In this document: positions 9,101 through 13,751 of the stretch, piece after piece
How positions within the stretch are numbered: the stretch's first letter is position 1
How the letters are laid out: each line of letters opens with the position of its first letter
Assembly: GCA_036847245.1 (NCBI GenBank)
Contig: DAIUAL010000081.1
Coordinates: 1 to 13,751, forward strand
Length of the DNA: 13,751 nt
Direction of reading: 5' to 3'
From: UBA4661 sp002405405
Lineage (GTDB): Bacteria > Bacteroidota > Ignavibacteria > Kapaibacteriales > UBA4661
Position numbers and translations under genes: made by a program
The notes under the pieces: model-generated
Told to the model about the DNA's origin: nothing
The model's input: only the letters and a program-made list of their open reading frames with translations
Databases searched by the model: none

Positions 9101-12100
9101 ATATTCTCTCGCTCTCCACTGATGCCATTACGTGGGCAACATCAGCAACCAATAATGCGGGCTTAGGTAATGTGGCTGTGCGTTCGATTACATTAACTTC
9201 AACGAGTGCAACCTTAGGCTATATTTTAACAGGTGCATTTCAGCCGATTACTCGTGTTTTTTACAGTCGTAACGGTGGTGCATGGAATAATCCTCTTACT
9301 TGGTCAACAAGTACAACACTGCAATATACAGGTACCAATCCGAGCAACTGGATCCCCGGCGGTGCTACGGATGCGGTGTATATCTCAAATAATTCTACTG
9401 TAACAATGCCTGCGGGTACAAACCCCACATTGGGTTATCTGCAGGTTGGCGATAATTCACTGACGGGAGGTGGTACGCAGTTTGGTACCCTACTTTTGGG
9501 TGATAACATTGTATCGGGGACTGAATTCCGTGTTGAGAGTGGTGGGGAAGTATCACTTTCCGGGCTGGGTGGTATCACACCTGCCGGAGATAACTCATCC
9601 AATATCCGTACCACAGTGCGAAATTATAATTGGGCGAACCATAATGTAGGGCGGTACATCTTTACAGGTGGAGCAGGGCAACAGACAGGCACGGGAATGC
9701 CGACGAATATTCAACGACTTACTATCGCTTCGACGGTAGCCAGTGCGAGTATTCGATTGTCACAGGCACTTACTATTTCAGAAGATCTACGTGTATCATC
9801 GGGTACATTTACGATGATGAATTTTAGTTCGAGTGTAGGTCAAGATGTCATTATTGCTAATGGAAGTACCTTGCGTGCTTCATCAGCAACCTTAAGTATT
9901 GCTCGCAATTGGACAAATAATGCAGGACCTGGTGGGTATGATCAATCGGGTGCTATCACTTTTACCGGTGGAGCAAGTACCCTGACCGGGGCTACGACCT
10001 TTGGTACGGTTACTGTGAATAAGTCCGCCGCCATGACGATGGCAAGTCCTGTTACAATTTCGACCTCGCTTACATTGACGGCAGGACAGTTGGCACTTGG
10101 TAGTAATGATTTGACTATTGCTCACTTTGCAACAATTGCAACAGTGGGGGAGAGTATTCTATCGAATGGGCTTACAACCGGTGGTCGTATCATTAAACTT
10201 GTTACTACCGGAACTATCACGAATGCTACCATTCCTGTATTCCTTGCTGCAGGCGATAGTCGTGTCTTTATTGATTTGTCGAGCAGTTCGACAATCGGTG
10301 TCAATGCGCAATTTTCTGTGCGACCAATTGCTGCACAACACCCCAACCGCCGAAGTAACAATATGCTCAATCGCTATTGGGAAATACGGACAACGGGTAT
10401 TACGAATACAACGGCATCTGTTGCATTAACCTATGGTGGAGCCACGATTACCGGTACGCAGAGTCGCTATATGCCGGGGATATATCAAACCACAACGGCA
10501 AGTTGGGAAATCAATCTTGGTACACCCGTATCTGCGACTGCCTCGCCGATAACAGCAGGTAGTACAACGCGGAGTACATTGCTTAATGGTGATTGGACTG
10601 CCGGAGAGTTTAATTCGATGTTCTCATCGAGTGGTCGAGCGTATTATTCCATTCAAAACAACGGAGCATTTAATACAGCATTATCTTGGTCAACTGTTGG
10701 TTTTACAGGTTCTGCTGCTTCATATTTTCCCGGTCAATTAAATACGCTTGATCCTACGATTGTTGATTCTGCTGTGATTGGTGGTGGCAATACCATTGTT
10801 TATACTGCTCCGGCGGCTTTGAATCTTGGTTCTTTGCAAATTCCCAGTGGTACTTTGCAGTTCTCAGGACCTACAGGCAAAAGTGTTGTCTTAAATACGC
10901 CTACAACAGTAGGGGCGAGTGGTGCAATAACGCAGGACATTACGGGCGGTACGCGTAACGATACATTAAAAATACGTTCAGGTTTTACCAATGCGGGTAA
11001 TGTTGATCTTTATGGTGATGCAACACACAACACACGCCTTATTTTTGATGGATCGACAAATTCCACAGTACTCACCGGTGGAGGTACATGGAGCGTTCGT
11101 AATATCGTGATGAGTCTCCCCGGTAATCAGAATTCACGACTTGATGTACGCACAGCACTCTTCCCGACATCAACATCCGCCGCCGCTATGCCACCCGGCT
11201 ACCTTTTCAATATGCAATCGGGTGTCTTACGATATAATACCACCGCGACTGGATATTTGTCACAAAGCACTCAAATAAGCCAAAACAACGGAACGCCTAC
11301 AGCATATATACTGACTCCATTTACTACAGGATTGGAAGTACTGAGTGGTACTTGTGCTACCGGTGATGGTCTGACGCTGGGTGCCAGTACCTTTGTAACT
11401 GTCAGTGGCGGTACATTGCAAGTCGGTGATTTCTTCACTCGCTCTTTTAATCTTCCACCGGCTGGCTGGGTGAGTTTCTGTACGGATAATCTTGGCGCAC
11501 CATTAGGAGGTCAAGACGAAAGTCTGTATTACAGCGATGGTACGAGTTTTACGATCAATACCGGTGGAACAGTGCGTGTATCGGGAGCATTTGCGAGGAT
11601 CATCAGTACCGCTCGTATGACCTACAATCAATCGGGTGGTGCGATGATTGTGTTGGATCATGGTACACAAACATCAGGACTGTATGGTTTTGATGTTGCC
11701 AATCCCGGCTCATCATTTACATGGTCGAATGGTATTATTAATATTCGCAGACCGGGTTGTATACTTGGAACGACAGATTATTTTGTTCGCGCTTCAACAT
11801 TCCTTGTTACCGGTGGGAATCTCATCTTTGGTCCTAATCAAGCCTTTGGTCGTACGGGGACGACAGCCGATCTTGTTTCTTTTGGGACAGCTTCCGACGA
11901 AAACTATTTCAGTGTTGATGCTACAGTTCCGGTGTGGAATGTTACTATCGATGAAACGCGCGGTTATACAACACTGCCTGCTAATGATCCAGCCCAGGTC
12001 CATCGAGAAGTAGGATTATTGACGAATCTAACCGTTCTCAATGACTTTCAAATCAGTACGAATGGCACATTCGATATGTCGGGCCAGAATCTGACGATCG

Positions 12101-13751
12101 GTGGTGATTGGCTCAATTTCGGACGTTACCTCCCTGATGGTCCGGAACCCGGACTGCCTTCGGGTGGCATTGGTAGTGTCATTTTCAATGGTTCTACCAC
12201 GCAAGATTATTACAATGCTAATCCTATTAGTATGACACGTACGGCAAGTTCGTATGGCACAGATTATAATTTTAATGAGCCATTTACCCGTGTTATTATT
12301 AATCAAGGAACGAATGGGCGCGTTGCATTAGGTAATCCGCTGTATGGCAGTGTAGCAAATTCTGCATTCAAAGTACGCAATACCCTTACATTTGACTCAC
12401 CGACACCGACACCGATTGGCACCATCACATATACTACCAATGCTAATGTCTATGTCTATATGAAGCCGATTGTCGCTGGTGACTTAGCACAAATCAATGG
12501 TGTTGGTACAAATGGATGGATCAATGGAGCTTTACAGTATGATTTCCCGACAGGAGCGCAGTCCAAACTTTTTGAGATTGGCAGCCCTACGAGTTACTTA
12601 CCAACTACCTTTGCTACAGTAGGTACGGGTGGAACGCAAGATTCTTTGCGTATAGGGGTCTATAATGGTTTTCCCGTAGCAACAAACGCAGCTGTAACAA
12701 CATTTGGAACAAACCTTATCGGGAAGATATTGCAACGATGGTGGTCGGTAACAAGTGGCACAGCACCACTCACATTTTTAGGACCGAATCGTCAATTCAC
12801 TCTTTCAACTGCTGTTCTACCAACAGACTTTACCAGTCAAATGACACCGTCGCGTCATACGCATTATATGTATAATGGCACAACGTGGTCGCAAGCAGCA
12901 CCTCGCGTTCGAAATAACCAATTGACAGAATCAACCGGTAATCTTACGGACAAATTTGGCATTGTCATGAATGCCGATCAAACGGGTCGCGCATTTTATT
13001 CGTTTGCCAATAATGGTAATTTTAATGCGGCAACATCATGGTTAGTCAGTCCGGTTAATCAGCCCTATAACCCTGCATTTTATACCCTTGGAGGTGGTCC
13101 GGGTGGTGGTAGTCAACTTGCTTCGGTGGCAATTGGTCGTGCACCAAGTTTCGCTGATACTGTGTATATCGGTAATGGTGTTCAAATCAATCTCAATGCA
13201 AATTTACAGGTGGGTCTTACAACGGTAGAGGTTGCAGGAGCAGGACCGGGAACATTGCAAACTCGTCAGCTTTTCCGTCTGCAAGGCGATCAATTTATCC
13301 TTCGTGATAATGCAATCTTTGCAACAGAGCATACCGACGGCTTACGTGCAAACGGTGATAATAACGGACCTATACAAACCTTGATACGGCAGTATGGTGT
13401 ATCGAATTATATTTTCAATAGTTCGCAATTGTCACAATTCTCCGGTTCGGGAATGCCGGGTACCATTGCATCGCTCACAGTGAACAATACATCGGCAGGT
13501 GGAGCTTTGCAGTTGGATCGCAATACCTTGGTGAATTTTACAACAGCGGTCTTGGCGGGTGCATTAACACCGGGTAGTTTGACATTGCAATTGCGCGGTG
13601 ATTTAATTATTGGTACAACAGCTTCTTTTGCCTCTTTTGCCCAAGCAACATCAACGGTTGAATTTGTTAATACAACAGCAAGCCAGCCAATCTTTTTGAA
13701 CAGTCTTGCCGTTACGCAACCAGCATATTACAACTTGATTCTTAATAATGC
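3184..13751 (+). CDS. Giant exported modular repeat protein, at least 3522 aa (3' end outside window)
   Basis: The frame starting at ATG 3184 has no stop up to the window end. An in-frame TAA at 3160-3162 limits the start, and the AAGGAGGGG before it supports ATG 3184. A TTG at 3235 is an alternative giving a more usual signal peptide, MKTLRLYCF. The hydrophobic stretch (residues 23-39) ends in LQA, with cleavage expected after residue 42. The rest is Asn/Thr/Ser/Gly-rich with few cysteines and repeats G.L.L..G.L and NNLTV.. patterns, as expected for beta-solenoid strands. Six such arrays are separated by five composite junctions with conserved tryptophans at about residues 711, 1446, 1934, 2399 and 3187. 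No enzyme motif is visible. Proteins of this style in Bacteroidota and relatives are often secreted by the type IX system through a C-terminal signal. That end is outside the window, so the route is not established. An extracellular adhesive or structural role is inferred. Confidence 0.9.
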   Translation, partial: MSGDIINTRFYTQHFYPLKTLRLYCFCLLLVVIGAIPQFLQAQTSTLTISGNVPISIGTQVFVNSADGNALNVLAGASININNSTAARLTINGSVQSAGNLTIASGLTAMITSVSTTPTIRGTGSLAFDNLVFVGTTMNIDASFSTNEFTISTGTVNFAASAARTVTVNGTLNVLTGTTLVASSGTSLLRLGNDLLATGTANLNLRNGANVVNIEFINSLTSNLVLAGGGTFTLNLLTMNKGSSASSAFISGATSSTFPTTGFLTLLTNGGTFRLASSIGTNPVFTTSTISIPSGSGFALSASGTTVIWQDGNLILGGYLGIFLGSMNVGVNSADNSIVYSTGSRFTIGGLSTAATLTVSGAFCRDANNSSAIDFTISSNASIIVGNGTVVPASTTRGIFEIGTGSSFATSTGATGNPTITIRKAANSGYAGNDVWIAPTTTSSNGLEPNIVIDPRLNSQDFLYSISPFLSSFTVNTTTSTVLGTLADSTTLRMLNNFTLNNGSQFTLGDSSTLAMSSDLVLNGTATINALSGTVQFGSSVQYIGRRSQIIASQPQTFNNLLVSLPFGDGLQTSVPLTINGDLRLTGDTNRLWMNANNLRLGPGAGLYSSTTGTETVFNNLGVVRRYIVVNGSTATMTRGLLPAQSQTQLLVQFPVGTSSYFNRYQLFFQDNTVPYGAATFASGAEISVRLINTAHPQLLFPNQSYLNVYWRVTSAGVTFVAPFGNAQAQYDAAQVTNPSLESLVLPARWDITQNAWDPRPGTLSNQVFLASRELNMNGLAFLDGEYTAADPSAVQRRYFSVPSTTGNYSSVTSWRMNSFSGAPATTVPGQPSDLVVIGSNATILVNTATEAQTFSTLVVQSTGRMIMSSSAIVGNNNADSVYIDNGATLNIRSPQGITTAKTTGNIRSQRLTFGATPILVYDGTTNQSTGDGIPNQVDVLTINNTANTVTLGRSILISSALNITAGRFSQGTTGTGGFFTCNGATAGRTITIGSTGDFYITQQRFPFNFTSPTFTTGTVTYGPSNIGRSIIAASASTPAVNQYFNLRFDGNRAIEPIIFEPAGEIRISSTLSISTATFNNGVSPLIQSIRFQADGSTISFNGTGNQDIPKFSGMGAGSSANFKMRFANLKIAGSGTKRLLDEDVLVENNVILESGTLALNGFGALVQGGWTQTGGVFDYGSTGTRTVTFNPQGITPFPITLANPANNRFFNLVAVSANIAATVTYQTGIQIDGTLTISTATVFGDAGSNTLTVTGDWYNYGTFQRGTGTVVFSSTATQTMYNAMPNAAPLLSESANFNNLTVNKGTSVLQLTGNQATWNNIVVNGTLNLQSGILRATSATNSRFASAVIVSQTGNLTRTSGFVDGYLAKWATVGATTLTFEIGRGNDYTPTQLQFSGVGGTAGYLAMFSGLDINESGQSINISNRTVLQGGIVNLDPVNHVFRRWELHAALVANNSDFTFDLGTRTYNAVLNFLSTDIGYVPTQNVVRVRSGNLNPDDNSLARGGGTTGWYNTTPGIRTTTSMQFVGLNFLPSASTPSYPIQYFWIGQPAVPVYYSRQSGNWSDPNTWSIVDFGGPVGPGVPLDSAAVLIGDGHRVALTGNITSREGVIPGGGIDVATGSTATAGILDVGNFVVSGTGYFRMYSGGTIVTANVNGLAASGASGSIQTTNRSYNSGDRNPVRGTVGGLPSNNNNFIFNFAGAQNTTTGLPANFGTLTVTNGSILTVGQGFTATNVVIDNSSTFIGGTFTYTIGGSWIMNSTGVFTYNTSTIVLNGGSNMIRTGGGSIGVNNLTIQAGGTATISANTQVTANGTLALNSGILTTARPASVGAANNTWVRVTAANITRTGAGAANGFVNGELRLTVPSGTQTLQFHVGALPNVSLPYNAYTPVTLNAVNVTVGGDFQAWATSPRSFPGANVANSFIDLTLNVNRLWYVSTVGTAAISAGSGNVQIGFRNDIPFTDPEASSNPANYILSLSTDAITWATSATNNAGLGNVAVRSITLTSTSATLGYILTGAFQPITRVFYSRNGGAWNNPLTWSTSTTLQYTGTNPSNWIPGGATDAVYISNNSTVTMPAGTNPTLGYLQVGDNSLTGGGTQFGTLLLGDNIVSGTEFRVESGGEVSLSGLGGITPAGDNSSNIRTTVRNYNWANHNVGRYIFTGGAGQQTGTGMPTNIQRLTIASTVASASIRLSQALTISEDLRVSSGTFTMMNFSSSVGQDVIIANGSTLRASSATLSIARNWTNNAGPGGYDQSGAITFTGGASTLTGATTFGTVTVNKSAAMTMASPVTISTSLTLTAGQLALGSNDLTIAHFATIATVGESILSNGLTTGGRIIKLVTTGTITNATIPVFLAAGDSRVFIDLSSSSTIGVNAQFSVRPIAAQHPNRRSNNMLNRYWEIRTTGITNTTASVALTYGGATITGTQSRYMPGIYQTTTASWEINLGTPVSATASPITAGSTTRSTLLNGDWTAGEFNSMFSSSGRAYYSIQNNGAFNTALSWSTVGFTGSAASYFPGQLNTLDPTIVDSAVIGGGNTIVYTAPAALNLGSLQIPSGTLQFSGPTGKSVVLNTPTTVGASGAITQDITGGTRNDTLKIRSGFTNAGNVDLYGDATHNTRLIFDGSTNSTVLTGGGTWSVRNIVMSLPGNQNSRLDVRTALFPTSTSAAAMPPGYLFNMQSGVLRYNTTATGYLSQSTQISQNNGTPTAYILTPFTTGLEVLSGTCATGDGLTLGASTFVTVSGGTLQVGDFFTRSFNLPPAGWVSFCTDNLGAPLGGQDESLYYSDGTSFTINTGGTVRVSGAFARIISTARMTYNQSGGAMIVLDHGTQTSGLYGFDVANPGSSFTWSNGIINIRRPGCILGTTDYFVRASTFLVTGGNLIFGPNQAFGRTGTTADLVSFGTASDENYFSVDATVPVWNVTIDETRGYTTLPANDPAQVHREVGLLTNLTVLNDFQISTNGTFDMSGQNLTIGGDWLNFGRYLPDGPEPGLPSGGIGSVIFNGSTTQDYYNANPISMTRTASSYGTDYNFNEPFTRVIINQGTNGRVALGNPLYGSVANSAFKVRNTLTFDSPTPTPIGTITYTTNANVYVYMKPIVAGDLAQINGVGTNGWINGALQYDFPTGAQSKLFEIGSPTSYLPTTFATVGTGGTQDSLRIGVYNGFPVATNAAVTTFGTNLIGKILQRWWSVTSGTAPLTFLGPNRQFTLSTAVLPTDFTSQMTPSRHTHYMYNGTTWSQAAPRVRNNQLTESTGNLTDKFGIVMNADQTGRAFYSFANNGNFNAATSWLVSPVNQPYNPAFYTLGGGPGGGSQLASVAIGRAPSFADTVYIGNGVQINLNANLQVGLTTVEVAGAGPGTLQTRQLFRLQGDQFILRDNAIFATEHTDGLRANGDNNGPIQTLIRQYGVSNYIFNSSQLSQFSGSGMPGTIASLTVNNTSAGGALQLDRNTLVNFTTAVLAGALTPGSLTLQLRGDLIIGTTASFASFAQATSTVEFVNTTASQPIFLNSLAVTQPAYYNLILNN
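3304..5040 (+). other. Solenoid-like array 0 of the giant protein (N-terminal)
   Basis: This is the first mature part, residues about 41-619. It has short strand-turn repeats such as LTINGSVQSAGNLTIASG, VTVNGTLNVLTGTTL and LVLNGTATINALSGTVQF, ending in FNNLLVSLPFG and LTINGDLRLTGDT. These resemble right-handed beta-helix or filamentous-haemagglutinin-like coils, though the fold is inferred only from the pattern. It has no junction before it and the longest run without one apart from the long later arrays. Confidence 0.6.
5041..5721 (+). repeat. Junction module 1 of the giant protein
   Basis: Residues about 620-846. In order: VVRRYIVVNG, the segment LLVQFPVGTSSYFNRYQL, the tryptophan strand NVYWRVTSAG (W near residue 711), a diverged beta stretch (LPARWDITQNAWDPRPG), then RYFSVPSTTGNYSSVTSW (Y near 799) and PSDLVVIGSNATILV, which starts the next array. 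The first and second anchors are 88 residues apart. Confidence 0.75.
5722..7248 (+). other. Solenoid-like array 1 of the giant protein (long type)
   Basis: Residues about 847-1355. It begins with a GITTAKTTGNIRSQRLTFG submodule (see 5872-6012), continues with strand repeats, and contains two W-type motifs, VQGGWTQTGGVFDYG and GDWYNYGTFQRGTGTVVF, the second followed by FNNLTVNKGTS and VVNGTLNLQSGILRAT. The W...G.F..G.GTV.F then NNLTVN order is common in secreted proteins of the Bacteroidota. Confidence 0.6.
5872..6012 (+). repeat. G(N/S)I(R/Q)..GIP submodule, copy 1
   Basis: GITTAKTTGNIRSQRLTFG is followed by a strand, VYDGTTNQSTGDGIPNQ, and then VDVLTINNTA. It aligns with three later copies by the pattern G(N/S)I(R/Q)(S/T), an aromatic strand, (Q/N)xxTGxG(M/L/I)P and LT(V/I). 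It follows junction 1 by about 50 residues. Confidence 0.6.
7249..7980 (+). repeat. Junction module 2 of the giant protein
   Basis: Residues about 1356-1599. In order: NLTRTSGFVDGYLAKW, TLTFEIGRGNDYTPTQL, FRRWELHAAL (W near residue 1446), LGTRTYNAVLNFL, a longer linker, then VYYSRQSGNWSDPNTWS (Y near 1555) and DSAAVLIGDGHRVAL. This copy gives the clearest form of the second half. The anchors are 109 residues apart, the longest of the five. Confidence 0.8.
7981..8712 (+). other. Solenoid-like array 2 of the giant protein (short type)
   Basis: Residues about 1600-1843. A GNFVVSGTGYFRMYSGG strand pair leads into the GSIQT submodule (8173-8337). It then shows GGSWIMNSTGVFTYNTSTIV, LNGGSNMIRTGGGS and VNNLTIQAGGTA, closing with NGTLALNSGILTTARP. 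The closing strand plus an ITRTG start of the next junction recurs in other arrays. Confidence 0.6.
8173..8337 (+). repeat. G(N/S)I(R/Q)..GLP submodule, copy 2
   Basis: GSIQTTNRSYNSGDRN, then an FIFNFAG strand, AQNTTTGLPANFGTLTV. Compared with the other copies it has an insertion (RNPVRGTVGGLPSNNNN) between the arginine/tyrosine segment and the strand. Confidence 0.65.
8713..9408 (+). repeat. Junction module 3 of the giant protein
   Basis: Residues about 1844-2075. In order: ITRTGAGAANGFVNGELRL, TVPSGTQTLQFHVGALPN, NRLWYVSTVG (W near residue 1934), VQIGFRNDIPFTDPE with DAITWATSA, then RVFYSRNGGAWNNPLTWS (F near 2026), WIPGGATDAVYISNNSTVTM. The anchors are 92 residues apart. Confidence 0.8.
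9409..10149 (+). other. Solenoid-like array 3 of the giant protein (short type)
   Basis: Residues about 2076-2322. It runs LGYLQVGDNSL, FRVESGGEVSLSGLGG, the SNIRTT submodule (9595-9726), LSQALTISEDLRVSSGTF, then ARNWTNNAGPGGYDQSG with AITFTGGASTLTGATTFG and VTVNKSAAMTM. The order of parts matches array 2, so arrays 2 and 3 look like a duplicated pair at protein level. Confidence 0.6.
9595..9726 (+). repeat. G(N/S)I(R/Q)..GMP submodule, copy 3
   Basis: SSNIRTTVRNYNWANHNVG leads to the RYIFTGG strand, then AGQQTGTGMPTNIQRLTI. This is the cleanest copy along with copy 4, with GMP preserved in both. Confidence 0.7.
10150..10800 (+). repeat. Junction module 4 of the giant protein
   Basis: Residues about 2323-2539. 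In order: SILSNGLTTGGRIIKLVTTG (diverged GxVxG part), PVFLAAGDSRVFIDL, NRYWEIRTTG (W near residue 2399), GTQSRYMPGIYQTTTASWEI, then GRAYYSIQNNGAFNTALSWS (Y near 2487) and DSAVIGGGNTIV. The first segment is the least conserved of the five, while the tryptophan strand and the YYS segment are clear. The anchors are 88 residues apart. Confidence 0.75.
10801..12498 (+). other. Solenoid-like array 4 of the giant protein (long type, with unusual inserts)
   Basis: Residues about 2540-3105. It lacks the G(N/S)I(R/Q)..GMP submodule and instead has LIFDGSTNSTVLTGGG with WSVRNIVMSLPG, a YLSQSTQISQNNGTPTAYIL stretch, and a block at about 11461-11880 with GWVSFCTDN, MTYNQSGGAMIVLDHG and FTWSNGIINIRRPG. Later GGDWLNFGRYLPDG and GSVIFNGSTTQDYY return to the pattern of the other arrays. 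Three of the few cysteines of the protein lie here. Confidence 0.55.
12499..13194 (+). repeat. Junction module 5 of the giant protein
   Basis: Residues about 3106-3337. In order: GVGTNGWINGALQYDFPTG, SKLFEIGSPTSYLPTTF, QRWWSVTSG (W near residue 3187), HYMYNGTTWSQAAPRV, then GRAFYSFANNGNFNAATSWL (F near 3271) and FADTVYIGNGVQINL. The anchors are 84 residues apart. It also carries a glycine-rich LGGGPGGGSQLAS linker not seen in the other copies. Confidence 0.8.
13195..13751 (+). other. Solenoid-like array 5 of the giant protein (cut by window end)
   Basis: Residues about 3338 onward. It starts with NANLQVGLTTVEVAG, carries submodule copy 4 (13366-13482), then LTLQLRGDLIIGTTASF with TVEFVNTTASQPIF. 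The last visible residues, PAYYNLILNN, correspond to the FNNLTVN position in earlier arrays, so the array continues past the edge. Confidence 0.6.
13366..13482 (+). repeat. G(N/S)I(R/Q)..GMP submodule, copy 4
   Basis: GPIQTLIRQYGVS, the NYIFNSS strand, then QLSQFSGSGMPGTIASLTV. It aligns with 9595-9726 over the R-Y, YIF, Q, GMP and LTV positions, while the DNA is diverged. Confidence 0.7.

Noticed and set aside
11648..12013. 121-codon frame on the plus strand within the giant gene
   Set aside because: It is out of frame with the continuous, clearly repeat-structured reading frame and has no domain or ribosome site. Likewise 4166-4390, 6248-6433, 6665-6856, 7106-7288, 8969-9166, 10118-10429 and 10377-10562.
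3184..13751. Frameshift or pseudogene in the giant gene
   Set aside because: Codon-by-codon reading shows no stop, and the repeat pattern stays in the same frame from start to window end.

Overview
The window looks like a piece of a chromosome from the Bacteroidota/Chlorobiota/Ignavibacteria/Kapabacteria part of the tree. That placement is an inference from protein style, not from a marker gene. One secreted protein opens with the NVGIGT...LL.PRL head common in cell-surface and tail-fibre-like proteins of that group. The other is a very long Asn/Thr/Gly/Ser-rich protein built from YYS..G.W....TWS and FNNLTVN-type repeats, a style also common there. Base composition looks moderately AT-rich by eye (not counted). 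I see no rRNA, tRNA, transposase, CRISPR array or phage structural gene.

Layout, all genes on the + strand. (1) 3-248 is the C-terminal end of a LuxR/FixJ-type response regulator, cut by the window start. (2) 249-484 is a 236-base intergenic region with a small hairpin, a short direct repeat and a weak candidate promoter. (3) 485-3136 encodes an 883-residue exported protein with a signal peptide, a NVGIGT head, tandem repeat units of about 106 residues in the middle and a beta-rich C-terminal cap. (4) 3137-3183 is a 47-base gap whose Shine-Dalgarno sequence lies in a possible hairpin. (5) 3184 to the window end is one uninterrupted reading frame of at least 3522 codons with no stop. I translated it codon by codon. 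It encodes a giant exported repeat protein whose C-terminus lies beyond the window. Because it has no stop here, it is easily missed by ORF callers that need both ends, and its other frames are full of shadow ORFs.

The main find is the architecture of the giant protein. Solenoid-like arrays (3304-5040, 5722-7248, 7981-8712, 9409-10149, 10801-12498, 13195-end) alternate with five copies of a composite junction of about 220-245 residues. In order, a junction has a G(F/W)VxG strand pair, a (F/V)xVG segment, an RxWxVxxxG strand, then a (Y/F)YSxxxGxWxxxxTW segment ending in DxVxIGxGxxV. Four of the five arrays after a junction also carry a shorter G(N/S)I(R/Q)T...G(M/L/I)P...LT(V/I) submodule. The 883-residue gene has a separate repeat system with a 300-base perfect tandem duplication, which suggests recent or ongoing unit turnover.

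The two exported proteins are adjacent, share orientation and are separated by only 47 bases, so co-expression is plausible. A cell-surface or extracellular structural or adhesive role is the reasonable inference for both. No catalytic motif is visible in either. Whether the regulator controls them cannot be told from the sequence.
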